Position numbers and translations under genes: made by a program
The notes under the pieces: model-generated
Databases searched by the model: none
Seen by the model: the letters and a program-made list of their open reading frames with translations, nothing else
Told to the model about the DNA's origin: nothing
Part shown: piece after piece, positions 12,143 to 23,472 of the stretch
Numbering within the stretch: the stretch's first letter is position 1
Layout of the letters: every line of letters starts with the position of its first letter
NCBI RefSeq assembly: GCF_019578655.1
Contig: NC_063263.1
Location: 28,023,001 to 28,087,000 of the forward strand
Direction: 5' to 3'
From: Ricinus communis
Lineage: Eukaryota > Streptophyta > Magnoliopsida > Malpighiales > Euphorbiaceae
DNA: 64,000 nucleotides

Positions 12143-12970
12143 CTAGCTGGACTCTGCAGCAGCATTCCTGCATCGTAGGTAAATTGAGAAGGTGGGCTCA
12201 ATGTAAGTTGGGGCTTGAGACATATAAGCATAAAGAGAAGGTCCAATGTGTGCGGTAGATGACCAAGGAGGTGCTCTCCGCACCGAGTTGGGATGCCCAT
12301 TCATCCACTCCAAATCCTGTCTAAGTGTCCTGTCATAAACAAACTTGCAACTACTCTTCTCGGGTGTATCATAGCACAAAGTCTTAAATTGATACAAGTT
12401 GTTTTCTTCAGATGAATAACACATATCAACAGGGAAAGAAACATGCAAAGCACCATCCATTTGTACATCCTGTGGTTGCTTATTACATGCAAGACCAATT
12501 CCATCAATACAACAAATGGCATGAACATGGTCGGTGGGAGAACTATCAAATAGGGGTAAACTAAAAGTAACACAGTCATCCCCTACATTAAGTTCTAACT
12601 TTCCCTCAAATACGTCTATTTTAGCTCTAGCCATGGCAAGGAAAGGTCTCCCCAAAATCAACGGTACACCATGCTCATTATCCATATTTATAACCATAAA
12701 GTCCATAGGAAATATGAACTTATCTACCTTGACTAGCACATTCTCTACAATCCCCCTAGGAAGCTTAGCAGAATGGTCAGCTAATTGAATGCACATCCTA
12801 GTGGGTTTTGCCTCCCCCAAACCTAGCTTATTGAACAAACTAGTGGGCATGACATTTATGCTAGCCCCTAAATCAGCTAATGCATCATCAACACACAAGT
12901 TACTCAAAGTGCAAAGAATAGTGAAACTCCCTGGATCGTGACGTTTCTCTAGCAACTTGCTCTGAAACAC
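12143..12970 (-). CDS. pro: Aspartic protease domain of element B (gag-pro 3' part)
   Basis: This 275-codon open stretch cleaves the element's own polyprotein in intact relatives. The catalytic motif D-L-G-A-S is at residues 33-37 (12860-12874), followed by INVMPTSLFNKLGLG, 'RMCIQLADHSAKLPRGIVEN', the flap-side 'VPLILGRPFLAMARAKIDV' and a C-terminal extension with no known domain. The apparent start is only the first Met after a stop. In the intact element the frame would continue from gag. After this frame no reverse transcriptase or integrase follows before the PPT, so the element is gag-pro only. The frame itself is intact over this length. Confidence 0.85.
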   Translation of the reverse strand: MFQSKLLEKRHDPGSFTILCTLSNLCVDDALADLGASINVMPTSLFNKLGLGEAKPTRMCIQLADHSAKLPRGIVENVLVKVDKFIFPMDFMVINMDNEHGVPLILGRPFLAMARAKIDVFEGKLELNVGDDCVTFSLPLFDSSPTDHVHAICCIDGIGLACNKQPQDVQMDGALHVSFPVDMCYSSEENNLYQFKTLCYDTPEKSSCKFVYDRTLRQDLEWMNGHPNSVRRAPPWSSTAHIGPSLYAYMSQAPTYIEPTFSIYLRCRNAAAESS

Positions 12971-14778
12971 TGCTGAGCACTCTTCGTTAAGCTAAACATA
13001 GGCTACCTCCTCCAACTTTCTTTTTCTACTAAGTATATCCTTTAAGAACTTGGCATACTTCGGCATCTGCTCCAATGCATCAATAAAAGGTAAGTTAATA
13101 TGCAATTATCTAAAAATATCTAAAAACTTACTGAACTACTCTTACGCTTCTGCTTGTTTGACTCTAGCAGGATAAGGAATCTTAAGTTGATATTCCCTGA
13201 CTGGGATTCATTTCACCTTTTGTCCCTCAGGTTCCTTAACCTTACTACTCGCCTCAACCAGCACATCAATAGTGGAGTCGTCAAAAATAGACTTAGAAGG
13301 AGCTGAAACTAACTTACCTGAACACAAAGTGATGGCGTTCACGTGCTCCCTCGGGTTAGACTTAGTGGTGCTAGGGAGCGCTCCTTGTTGCCTCTCAGAC
13401 AACATCTTAGAGATTTGGCCAATCTAGGTCTCCAAGTTCTGAATCGAGGCCTGTTGATTCCTAAGTGCACTATCAGTTTACTGGAACCTCATCTCCATAG
13501 ACGTCACAAACTTCATCATAAGCTCCTCTAAATTTGATTTCTTTTCTGGTGGAGGAGGAGCTTGTGCAGCCCACCGGTTGTCATTGTGGTCACGATGAAG
13601 TCTCTAAAAACCAGGTGGATCCTGAGCATTATTGTTCCTCCAACTGAAGTTGGGATGATTGCACCACCCAGGGTTGTATGTGTTGATGTAAGGGTCGTTC
13701 TGCTGCCTTGGGGCATTCCCCATATAATCAATCTGCTCAACATCAGAAGACACAGTAGAAACAGATGGAAAAGTAGAGGAAGATGAAGCAAACATACCTC
13801 CCGTAGTACAATTCACACTATAGTGCGGGCCACCACAAAACTCGCAGCCAACGTTCGCTGCATGAACCGGCATCTGGAGTTGGTTAATCTTCTTGGCTAG
13901 AAGCTCCACCTGAGCTGCCAAAGCTGCTGTAGAATCTACTTGGTTGACCATTCCCTGTCTTCCTGGTCGGCTCCTAGAGGATTGCCACTAATAATTGTTC
14001 ATGGCCATTTTCTCTATCAAGTTCTGAGCCTGCTCGGGGGTCTTACTGTTTAATGCCCCACCTGCTGCAGCATCCACAATCTGCCTCATCGTAAGGTTCA
14101 ACCCGCTGTAGAAGGTTTGAACCTGCATCCATACTGGCAATTTGTGATGTGGGCAGCATCTTAAAAGATCCTTAAACCCCTCCCATGCATCGTACATGCT
14201 TTCATCATCAAGCTGCACAAAAGAAGATATATCATTTCTAAGTTTAGCAGTTTTAGCGGGAGGAAAATACTTATATAAAAACTTTTCGGCCAACGCCTTC
14301 TAGGTAGTAATTGTCTGCTGTGGAAGAGATTGCAACCATCTCTTGGCTCTGTCCTTCAAGAAAAATGGAAACAATCTCAACCGAATGGCGTCATCGGTTA
14401 TTCCATTTATCTTGAATGTGTCACAAATCTCTAAAAAGTTGGAGATATGAGCATTGGGATCCTCGCTGGGCAATCCTCCAAATTGCATGCTCTGCTGGAT
14501 CATCTAGATAACATTGGCTTTTATTTCAAAATTGTTGGCTGCTACAACAAGTCTGACTATACTAGTTTTCATCCCATCCAAAGATGGTTGAGCAAACTCG
14601 TACATCATCCTCTAATCGTCATCGGCTTAGGGTCAGGGTTCTCCATCACGCCTCCTTGAACTCGAATCAGAACTCCGTCCTCCTCCTCAACTGCCTGCAA
14701 ACGTCGTCTCAATAGTTTGAGAGAGCGCTCCGGGTCAGAGAAGGGTTCTCTGGGATTAGGGTTAGAGCTCCTGGTCAT
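12971..14778 (-). pseudogene. gag: Athila-like gag of element B
   Basis: Gag starts at an ATG complementary to 14776-14778 (MTRSSNPNPREP...). Blocks in order are [20 protein letters not shown], '[14 protein letters not shown]', FLYKYFPPAKTAKLR, 'DAWEGFKDLLRCCPHHKLP', 'DAAAGGALNSKTPEQA', a CxxC-GGxHxxxxC zinc region (CEFCGGPHYSVNC, about 13824-13862), 'NPGWCNHPNFSWRNN', and a linker with NAITLCSGK. Stops or frame changes occur near 14500, 14300, 13990, 13600, 13470, 13205 and 13000. Family assignment is firm because order and spacing match plant Athila-type gag. It is non-functional. Confidence 0.88.
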
Positions 14779-14905
14779 AAACTACCTGAAACCGACAACC
14801 AAACAACCACCAATCAATAGAAATAATAAAATAAAGAATAAATAAATAAATAAACAATGACTAAAGTAACACAGAAACAATTCACTTTAGTTCACCGTTA
14901 CAGTT

Positions 14906-14922
14906 CCCCGGCAACGGCGCCA
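14906..14922 (-). promoter_or_regulatory. Primer binding site of element B (tRNA-Asp type)
   Basis: On the minus strand this reads TGGCGCCGTTGCCGGGG, complementary to the 3' end of plant tRNA-Asp, the primer commonly used by Athila-type elements. It lies six bases inside the 5' LTR boundary at 14929. It fixes the element's orientation and shows which LTR is 5'. Confidence 0.93.
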
Positions 14923-14928
14923 AAAACT

Positions 14929-15776
14929 TGATGGGCTACTGATGCAACCTACACCAAAGGTAGTGAACCTATCGATGCGGCCTAGCACTAGTGAGTATCA
15001 AGAAACAACCCAAAACATAATTAATTCAACGTCTCAAATTAACTGAATCAAACTTTATTACTAAACAGTAAGAAGATTATAAGAATGGCAAATAAAAATC
15101 TAATAATTAAGCACAATCCATCAACAAAGGTGAACCCCAATGGGTTCGACAGCCCTAGCTACTCATAATGAAAGAAACAAATACAAAAGGAAATAAACAA
15201 CAGAAAAGGAAATGGAATATGTAACCCCTCTTCTCTCGAATCGGAGTGGAAATGTCGCAAGCCAACTCTGAAACCAGCCTAAAGTATGGATCTCGGATGT
15301 CTCGATCAATCATCTAGAACCTTCAACCTTTGCTTGAATCTCCTAAATCAATCCTCTGAAATGACATTGGTCTCCCAAAATGTCAAGAACAGAGGTGTAG
15401 AAGTGAGGGGTGGCGCGCGTAGAGAAGTCCAGAAATCAGAAGTGGAACCCTGTCTCATTTTACGTGCACCTACTTATAAGCAGAATAGCCATAGCCCGTG
15501 CATAATGGGTCAGAATATGCACTAGTTGCAAATATGCACGCCGCAAATGCCATGCAAGAGCCTCGAATTATGCGCCAATCAAGGAATCAAATCTGACAAA
15601 CATCTAATATGCGTAAATCATCTAGATAGCTTGGTTTCTGCCCAGAAATTAATCAATTTCCTATCAAGGAGTCTGAAAACTGAAAAACTTAGAAACATAC
15701 CAAAGTGCGATCAAACAGGAATAAATATGACTCAAATACATGAATAAACGACTAATGAACAGTCAATAAATATGCA
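14929..15776 (-). repeat. 5' LTR of element B (internal deletion, truncated outer end)
   Basis: It matches the 3' LTR (8921-10279) except for two losses. A 470 bp segment equivalent to 8995-9464 is missing. The junction falls in the word TCAAG (14998-15002), which is present at both deletion edges in the complete LTR (8990-8994 and 9460-9464). The outermost bases corresponding to about 10263-10279 are also absent, and element A resumes directly. No clean target duplication survives. Confidence 0.88.
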
Positions 15777-17575
15777 GAAGGTAATGCAAACATACCTGGA
15801 TCCTTGCATTTTTCTGGCATATTCTTTTGCAAGATAGCTGACATATTTTTACTTACCACCACTTTCTCCTTTTCCTTTATCCTCCTTTTATTTGTGCACA
15901 ATTCCTTCAAGAACTTTGCATATTTAGGAATTTTCTTGACAACATCCAATAATGGGATATTTATCTCCACCTTCCTAAATGTATCCAAGATCTCTTTTTC
16001 TTGCTCATCTTCTTTTGGCTTAACTAATTTGCAAGGAAAAGAAGGTAATGGAGTGTGAGATGAAAAAGATAGAGGAGGATCGAATTTTACCTCATGTGAT
16101 GCTTTAGAGGAAACTTCTTCTTCCTTTTCCTTGCTTAGTTCATTTTCCTTAAGTGGAATCGATCCTAAAGGAATCTCCTTTCCACTTCTTAGTGCAATAA
16201 CACTAACATTCTCCTTTAGATTTATATCTGGTTATGAAGGTAGTTTTCCAGAGTTTTGAGCCTCCAATTTACTAACCGACGTAGCCAATTGAGTAATTTG
16301 ATTGCCTAAATTCTGAATGGTTGACCTTATTTCCTATTGAAGTTGAAGAGTACTGTTAGCAAGGCTTTTAACAATATCTTCCAAAGACATACTTGAATTT
16401 GAAGCTTGAGGTTTTTGGGGAACTTAAGGTGGTCTAATAAAGTTCTGAGAAGGATATTTTTGTTGTCCTCCTTGGTTTCCATAGCTCAAATTCGAGTGAT
16501 CTATCCATCCATGATTATATTGATTGGAATAGGGATCATACTTCCTTTGAGGTTAACCAGTAAACCTGCCTAAAGTATTAGCCTATTGCATCGAGTCTTG
16601 TTGCAATGTATGACACATATGAATGGGATGTCCTCGAACTGAGCATATTCCACAAACTTTTGCCATTTGCAATTTCCCTATAGCCATTTGACCAACCAAA
16701 GTAGTTAACTCAGAAATTTGATTTTCAAGACTTTTAGTGCTTACCTCATTAACTCGCCTAATAGCTCCATGAGCTCTTGTACCAAATTGTTGAGAATTTT
16801 TAGCCATGTTTGAAATCAATTGCTTGGCTTCTTCAGGTGTCTTGTCTACTAAAGCTCTACCACTTGCTGCATCAATCATACTCCTATCCATTGGTAATAA
16901 TCCTTCATAGAAATATTGGATTAAGAGTTGATCAGAAATCTGGTGATGGGGGAAACTAGCACACAATTGCTTGAACCTCTCATAATACTCATATAATGTT
17001 TCTCTAGTGAATTGTGTTATGCCACAAATTTCTTTTCTGATGTTGGCAGCTCTTGTTGCAGGGAAAAACTTATCTAAGAACAATCTTTTCATCTCATTTC
17101 ATGTTGTTATTGAACCGGAGGTTAGATAATAGAGCCAATCTTTTGCTTTATCCTTCAAAGAAAAGGGAAAAGCTCCAAAATCTATTTGCTCTTCAGTCAC
17201 ACCATGTGGCTTCATTCTGGAGCATATAATATGGAATTCTTTCAAGTGTTTATGAGGATCTTCGCTTGCACATCCACGAAAAGAAGGGAGTAAGTGAATT
17301 AAGCCAGAATTTAGTTCAAAATCAACTGCAATATTAGGAAAGGTAATGCATAAAGGTTGTTGATTCAAATTCGGCGCGGCTAGCTCTTTGAGAGTTCTAT
17401 TTGCCATATTTTCTACAACTTCTTGAAAAATAGATGTGTCACCAATAGCCAAATCTATCTCCAATTCCTCTATGAGATGAATTTTTCTTTACATAGTCTC
17501 TTTTCTTAATTGACGCTCTGTCTTCTCAATTTTAGGGTTATACTGCAAATCAATAGCCTGAGAAGAATGAGTCAT
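15777..17575 (-). pseudogene. gag: Gag and protease N-terminus of element A
   Basis: The ATG complementary to 17573-17575 (MTHSSQAIDLQ) starts an Athila/Tat-side gag. It shows 'LIHLLPSFRGCASEDPHKHL', 'FPFSLKDKAKDWLYYL', 'FLDKFFPATRAANIRKEI', 'DAASGRALVDKTPEEAKQL', a zinc-type CGICSVRGHPIHMC (about 16610-16651), NQYNHGWIDHSNLSYGNQ, and the pre-protease block 'EINIPLLDVVKKIPKYAKFL' with CKDPGMF near 15800. Stops occur at about 17096, 16580 and several later points. The protease is cut at 15777 by element B and resumes at 8920. About 30 bases of A appear lost at the junction. Confidence 0.87.
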
Positions 17576-17611
17576 AAACAAACAGATTAAAGAATGAGAA
17601 ACTAAAATAGC

Positions 17612-17629
17612 TCATCAGCAACGACGCCA
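17612..17629 (-). promoter_or_regulatory. Degenerate primer binding site of element A
   Basis: The minus strand reads TGGCGTCGTTGCTGATGA, starting five bases inside the LTR boundary at 17635. It resembles the tRNA-Asp-type PBS of element B (TGGCGCCGTTGCC...) with mismatches. The position relative to the LTR and gag supports the call. The identity of the primer tRNA is inferred. Confidence 0.65.
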
Positions 17630-17634
17630 AATTT

Positions 17635-18499
17635 TGAACAGGTTCTCCAAGTCATTCAAAATAAATTACTGATTTTCCTAAACTAACTTATAGAAATAGT
17701 GAAACTAGGTCGAATCCTAAAGGAACCAATGTGAATAACTTCTCAAAGTTAAATAATAAAAATAGGAGTTTTAAATGATTGAACTAAAATTATAAATAAA
17801 CAAGAAAATAATAAAAGTTGAATATTAAAGTAAATAAAAATCAATCTTACCAAACTTCCAATTCAAGAGTGCAAATTCCATCCAATTGTAATTTTGATCA
17901 TAGGCTTAAATATCAATTTCTCTATTAAAGTACTTAGTCTACTTATTCGGAAAAGTCGCAACAAGTGTAAATTCTCCTAATATAATTGACTCAAACCCAA
18001 CATCCAAATTAAAATTTACCATTAATCAACTGGGCACGATAGCATTCCATATCAACTCAATTAAAGCATTAAGAATAATGAGAATGACTAAACTAATATT
18101 AATTAATCGAGACAGCTGCAATTGAATTCATCTTGTTCCTTTATTTCCCTAGAGACTATCATGCAAGCTCTGTAATTCGGAAAGCCCGTAATCACACACA
18201 CATGAGCCAACTCCTTGCTACTTGTGTCAATCGTTCATGACAATTACAGATCACAAACTCAAGGATAGTAATAGAAAAATTAATATCGAATTGAGTCGTC
18301 AATTCAATCAATATAAAAAATTCATAAACAATAAAAATAAGAAATAAAGAATACTTGAATTAAAGAAGAAATTCTGTTAAGCACAAAGCCTCACAAGAAT
18401 ACAATTGGAATTTATTCACTATTGAATCAGAAATTAAAGGCTTAGCCACACATGGTGGAGTAAAAATTCACAAGAGTTGCAGAAAATAGAAGAAGAAAA
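17635..18499 (-). repeat. 5' LTR of element A, left part (split by C1)
   Basis: The run from TGAACAGG to about 18033 closely matches 5215-5615 of the left LTR. The rest, to 18499, is LTR interior missing from the left copy. C1 interrupts the LTR at 18500. Confidence 0.85.
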
Positions 18500-19605
18500 T
18501 GTAATACCTAAAAAAAAATAATAAAGTATAAAATAAAATAAAAATTTCTTTCCTCCCTTTTTCTTTCCTTCCTCCCCCCTCTCCTTTCCCTTCTTCCTCC
18601 CCGCTGCTCACTCTCTTCCCCTGACTCTGCCTTCTCCGGTCAACGTAGCCAACACCGTTGTTGCCGTCGCCGCCCAGCCTTCCTTCCTTCCCTTCCTCAC
18701 CACCGTGCCACCTTCCCTTTCTCCTTTCTCCCACTGCCAACGTCAGTCGAAGGAAGAAAGGGGTTGTGGTCGCCGATTTGGCTACCTACCAATGTCCAAC
18801 TGCTCATCCGACACCGAATCGAGCTCCTTACCACTGGAAACCCCTGGACCAAGCTTCCTAGCTGTGAAATCCTCGCCGACAGCCTCAGTAAAACCTAGTC
18901 GGAGCAGCTCCTTTCCGGCCTTGATCCGGTGCCTTTCGGTGAGTTTTCGACCAAAACTCTTACGTTTTCAGACTCCCCGTAACTTAAACTTTGCGTAGGC
19001 GCTTCCGGATTCGAATTCTGACACCATTGGCAGTACCGGCTTTCGGACTCCGGTGTTCTCCGAACGCGCAGGATTTTAGATTTTCGACTCGGTATAATTT
19101 TATTTAGACACTAAAAATTATTTTATAATTCTAGAAAATATTGTTGCTATTAAATATCAATTTTAGATAATTTAATTAGATTTAATTAATTGTGATTTAA
19201 ATATAAATGTTGCATTTAACGGGTGTGATTAATTAATGTGATTGTTGTTTTGAATTAGTTTGAATACCATAAAAATATTATGTGGGTTGGTTGTTGAAAT
19301 AGATATTATGTCGAACTGTCTATAAAATAATTACGATCTATAGTGTGTTGCGGAGTCAGAAGAAATAATGTAGTTTTGGTGGTCCGACTCCCATTAAATA
19401 ATTATAGAATATTTGAAGTGTTTCTAGTAGGTTCTGGACCCGTTATACGGGGGGTAAACGTCCATATTCTAAAGGAGGTTCTGCTGAATTTTTGGTAGAA
19501 TTTCCAAGTCTGAATTTTCTTAGGCAGTTTGATCTAAGAGTCTAGGTCTAGGAAAAATTAAGAATATCTTATAAATTGAGTGTTTTCGTGAATAGATAAT
19601 TAATA

Positions 19606-19870
19606 TATTAAATTAAATAAAATAGTTCCATATAAAAATAAAAGAATTAAAAAAATATAAAAAGTAATTTTGAAAGTAATAAAAGTAATAAAATAAAGAA
19701 AAGAGGGAAAAAGGCTTTTTTTTTTTTTTTTCAAGCCTTACCTGTTGTGTAATGTAACATAGTAAGTATCCTTTTTCAATCGGGAGAGATGGCTGAGTGG
19801 ACTAAAGCGTCGGATTGCTAATCCGTTGTACGAGTTATCCGTACCGAGGGTTCGAATCCCTCTTTTTCCG
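19606..19870 (+). other. Probable nuclear plastid DNA (NUPT) within C1
   Basis: Comparison with C2 shows an extra segment in C1: C2 has about 20 bases between the matching words around 47360-47385 where C1 has about 270. The extra DNA ends with a plastid-type trnS-GCU. The part upstream of it, with long A/T and poly-T runs (19711-19735) and 'caagccttacctgttgtg', looks like plastid trnS 5' spacer. The tRNA origin is strong, but the plastid origin of the first 150 bases is inference. Confidence 0.65.
19783..19870 (+). tRNA. trnS-GCU: Plastid-type tRNA-Ser(GCU), transferred copy
   Basis: This 88-base segment folds as a class II tRNA. The acceptor is GGAGAGA pairing with TTTTTCC (two G-T pairs) and discriminator G. 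The D region is TGGCTGAGTGGAC, the anticodon loop holds GCT within GGATTGCTAATCC, a long variable arm follows, and the T arm is GAGGG-TTCGAAT-CCCTC. The sequence is that of chloroplast trnS-GCU rather than the nuclear or mitochondrial serine tRNAs. The CCA tail is not encoded, as is usual for eukaryotic and plastid tRNAs. It lies in a transposable element, so expression is doubtful. Confidence 0.88.
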
Positions 19871-21139
19871 GTTTCGGTGATGACTTGGAATCAGTCCATC
19901 CAGCCAGCTCCACCCGAGGGGTAGGAGCAGACTACAGAGTGCGACAGAATTATGAGTTAAAGTCATATAATCATCTATGTCTTGTCATGTCTAAATTAAA
20001 TGCAATGCTAATTGATAAAAATTATTATCATTTATTATTATCATTTTTATGAGTAGTTTTATTAGTGGATAATTATTACAAATATTTTTAGCCTTATTAA
20101 TAGTAAGTTTATTTTCATTATTCTTATTATCAGATTTAATGTTATTTTAATAATATTATTATTTTTACACATAATTTGCATGTTGCTTCACACAAGACTA
20201 CCAAATTTTAATTTTCAATATGTTATTAAATAAGTTGTGTTTGCCCATATTTATACGGTGTATAGTTACTATATATGTTATGATTGTGACATTGGGATGA
20301 GGCGATAGTAGAACATGCCACCTAATGGGTTGCATCAGGACCGCGTGCGCATCGATAACAATCAGAGACAGGTAGTAACGGTTATTTTTGGGTTTTCTCC
20401 TAGTCGAGTATAACTATTTAGACTGTGGAAGTTTGACTGCCGGAGGAAAGTCCCTAGTCGAGCGTTGCTCTCTGAGCGTCGGCTTATTTAGGAATCAAGT
20501 GTCGAAGTTTGACTTAGGGATCCTGGTGGAGCTTCGCTCTCTGGGCGCCAGGCCTATTAGAATAAGAGAGTCGAAAGGCTACTAGTATTGGAGGTTAGGG
20601 TTCTACTAAGGCACTCGTCCCATAAGTATTTCAATTATATTTTCTTTCTAAATTATGGCATATGACAGATATTTTAATATAATATGACATATGATATACT
20701 GATTTAATAAATGTTATGTTGAGAAGACTGTAATTGTTTTAGGATTATATGATTTTAACTCACTCTCGAGGCTGACAATCTCAAATTTAATTTTTTAGGT
20801 GACAATTAGGGTTCTCCGTCTTCTTGTGCTTGACAACCCATCTTCCTTCTCTATTGGGCCTATTGTAAATAATTTCATACTTTAATATAATTATTTTAAA
20901 TTCTATACTCTCCGTAGTACTATACTTAATATGTTATGTTTGATATGGACTGTAGTAAATTATGGAGTGACTTTATTGTCCAGTTAGAGACTTGTATTTG
21001 GCATGTCGGACTGGTATATTATTACGTTTTTATTTGCATATTTGAAATGTTGATTAGTAAGGCTTACTACGGGTCTTGGTGGCCTTAAGCCTACCCATTC
21101 CTTGGTGCCGGTTGCGGGCCCACAAAATGGGTCGTGACA

Positions 21140-21700
21140 AAAAACCTCAAGAGAAAGAAAAAATAAAATATAAAATCTGTCCCCTTTTGTAAAACTAGCA
21201 TCCTTATATAGGAAGTCAAACCTAAATCCTAATAAAATAATTCTATCGAAAAAGAAATAAACTTCCTATTTAATTCTAATCCCATAAGGAAAGCTAAAAT
21301 AAAAGGAAATCTAAACAAATAAAGTCCTAAATAATATAGGAGACAGTTTTCTATATCCAACACTTCCAAAATAAAGGAAATAACATAAAAGTGGGCCCAA
21401 CACAAATTTAACTTAAAAAAAATTTGAAATTCTCTTCAATATATTTCAGCAGCTCACAGATTGTAGGGCGTGGTCATGCCCTATTGAAAATGACCTTCTG
21501 CATAAATTTTCATTCTTCCTCCAAAAGACTTGATATTTGACAAGTGATGTTTTAAAACATATCTTTATGCTGAATTCCACTCAATCCTTGATATTTCACC
21601 ACCTAGATCAGAACAGACACAATTTCCACAATTACGCACAATATCCAATCAAAATATAAGGGAATTAAACACAATAAATATAACTATTTATGATCTATCA
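21140..21700 (-). repeat. 5' LTR of element A, right part
   Basis: It continues the LTR after C1. On the minus strand a TATA motif (CCTATATAAGG, complement of 21213-21223) gives the LTR promoter, which the deleted 3' LTR lacks. The last 240 bases (21460-21700) match 5610-5838. It ends at tgatctatca. Confidence 0.85.
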
Positions 21701-21825
21701 CCTACAAACTAGACTTACTTGATAAGTATGGTGTTAGTGCTACCTTTAATGTTGCTGACTTATCTCCTTTTTATTATGATGAAGGTTTTGATTCAAGGAC
21801 AAATCATTTGGAAGAAAGGGGGGGA
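21701..21825 (+). pseudogene. pol: Integrase C-terminus and PPT of element D
   Basis: It resumes the integrase tail cut at 5214: KLDLLDKYGVSATFNVADLS, then 'DSRTNHLEERGDD', the usual C-terminal end of this Ty3/gypsy pol. The purine tract aagaaaggggggga (21812-21825) is the PPT directly preceding the 3' LTR. This directly shows that element A inserted into D. Confidence 0.9.
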
Positions 21826-22015
21826 TGATGTGACCAAGGCCAAGAGTCTATATACTTCAAGAGCCCACCCTTTAAACATCTAAGAAAGACCAATCATAAG
21901 ATCCAAGGCTAAGAAAATGAAGGAAGCACTTATTGGGGTTATAAGGAATATTTGGGTTCAAGTCACTCCAAGTCATGAGGAGTCAACTCTAAAATCAAGT
22001 CTAATAGGCTAATTA
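21826..22015 (+). repeat. 3' LTR of element D (truncated by E)
   Basis: It starts TGATGTGACCAAGGCC like 556 and follows that copy with small indels for about 190 bases. It stops where the Athila-like LTR of element E begins at 22016. The remainder of this LTR is not found on the other side of E. Confidence 0.88.
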
Positions 22016-23472
22016 TGTAGCCACAATCTAAGGTAGTGAACTTATCAATGTAGATTAGGACTAATGGTGAGTATCAAGGTCGTATTCTCCGGAAAGGGTG
22101 ATCCTAGAACTACTGTAGCGTCTTTTTATTATCTAACCTTAACAAATCGATGAAGTTGCTATTCTATTACTAGATGCAAGCAAAGTGATTAATTAAAGGT
22201 CAAACAGTCTGAACGGATTTCGTGAAACAATCAAAGGAAAAAGCAAACCCAAGGGGACCTAAGCTAGTTGGATTTTAGTGAAGGTAGAGATTATATTGAT
22301 TACTAATTGTGATTACCTATGAGCGGATTCTAAGTTGAATTCGATATCCCTCTCGAGAATATTGAATTCCTAAAACTAAGAACCTAAACGATGGAATCTC
22401 TTCCTAACGATTGATTTTAGGTTAGCCTTAAGATTAAATCCACCACTATTAAGAGTTGTTAATTCTTAATCCGACTAGTCAATTACCCTTATCTCTAAGT
22501 GATCATTAACCAGTTCTTGCTATTCAAATTTCCAATTGCCAAATGAACTTCTCAATTACATAAAGCAACCACAACTCACAACATCTCGTGAATAATGTGA
22601 TTTCTCATTAATAATAAGAGCAAGAAGAAACAAGCATTGATAATCAAAGTCTCATAAACATTAAAAGCAATCCAACAACATAGGAATCCTAATGGTTCAA
22701 CAACTCTAGCTACTCATGCTAATAAGCAACACAAAGTATGGAACAAATACAGAAAAGCAATTTGAAAGCATGCACACCTTTCTTCTTCAAGTCGGAAGAA
22801 AAGCCTTAAATTCCTAAATATGAATGATGAACCCTAAATTGCCTCTTGAATGCCTCCAAATCCACTCTTGATCTTCAATGTGATATTTAAACCAATGTAA
22901 TCCTTCCTTCAATAGGCGAAATAGTCTCCTAAAGTCAAATTTTGAAGTCTGGAAAAGGATGGCTCGTGCATGTATGTGTGAAATCAAGTCAGAAAATTGA
23001 ATCCTAGCAAAATAATTTGCATTTGCCTATATAAATGTCTCAGCACGGCCGTGGTCAAGCCCATGCTGATCAACACGGGCGAAGTCCAGGCCGTGCTGGA
23101 CCTCCGAGTCCGGCAAATTAGGGCTTCTTCCTGGCTATGCCATCACCGGTGCTGAGCCACCACGGGCCATGGTGGAGGCCATGGTGGCTTCAAAAACTGT
23201 GCCAAATGGCACTCTTGAGGGTCAAGTGTTGATGATTCAGCACAGCCAGAGTCTACGCTGTGCTCAATCTTGAAATGGTAGCCCTTGCTCAATTTTGATG
23301 GATTCTAGTATGTATTTGCACGTATTTCCCTCGACTACTGATAATGTCCATCGATAATCACCTAAAACATTAAAGGAACTAAAACACAGGTGATTCTGGC
23401 ATAAAACAAGATAATTATGCACAAAAATAGAAGTAATTGGGCATATAAACATGTATAAAACGATGCACATCA
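22016..23472 (-). repeat. 3' LTR of Athila-like element E
   Basis: In plus orientation it begins TGTAGCCACAATC and ends GCACATCA just before a PPT (tcaccccacactt, 23475-23487). The left third parallels the end of LTR F in reverse complement. On the minus strand a TATA motif lies at the complement of 23028-23035. Just upstream of it (23041-23270) is a cluster of inverted-repeat words such as cacggccgtg and ccatggtgg. Confidence 0.82.

Larger units (their letters stand above)
18500..21139 (-). mobile_element. C1: large LTR-like repeat (probable solo LTR), family C
   Basis: In plus orientation it runs from TGTAATACC to GGTCGTGACA. On the minus strand it runs TGTCACGACCC...GTATTACA, the same termini as C2 at 46246-49136 in the opposite orientation. 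The flanks are gaaaa and aaaaa, a possible 5 bp target duplication with one mismatch. TG...CA ends, 5 bp flanks and the absence of gag-pol suggest a solo LTR of a long-LTR retrotransposon, although no internal region is present to prove this. It contains a repeated module with cgaGCttCGCTCTCTGgGCG-type words (20450-20560) and a plastid-derived insert (about 19606-19870). Open frames near 18468-18998 are low-complexity and not supported as genes. Confidence 0.75.

Noticed and set aside
18468..18998. Gly/Arg-rich and Pro/Ser-rich open frames on both strands
   Set aside because: They come from CT-rich low-complexity DNA inside C1, have no recognisable domain, and the parallel region in C2 does not conserve the frames.
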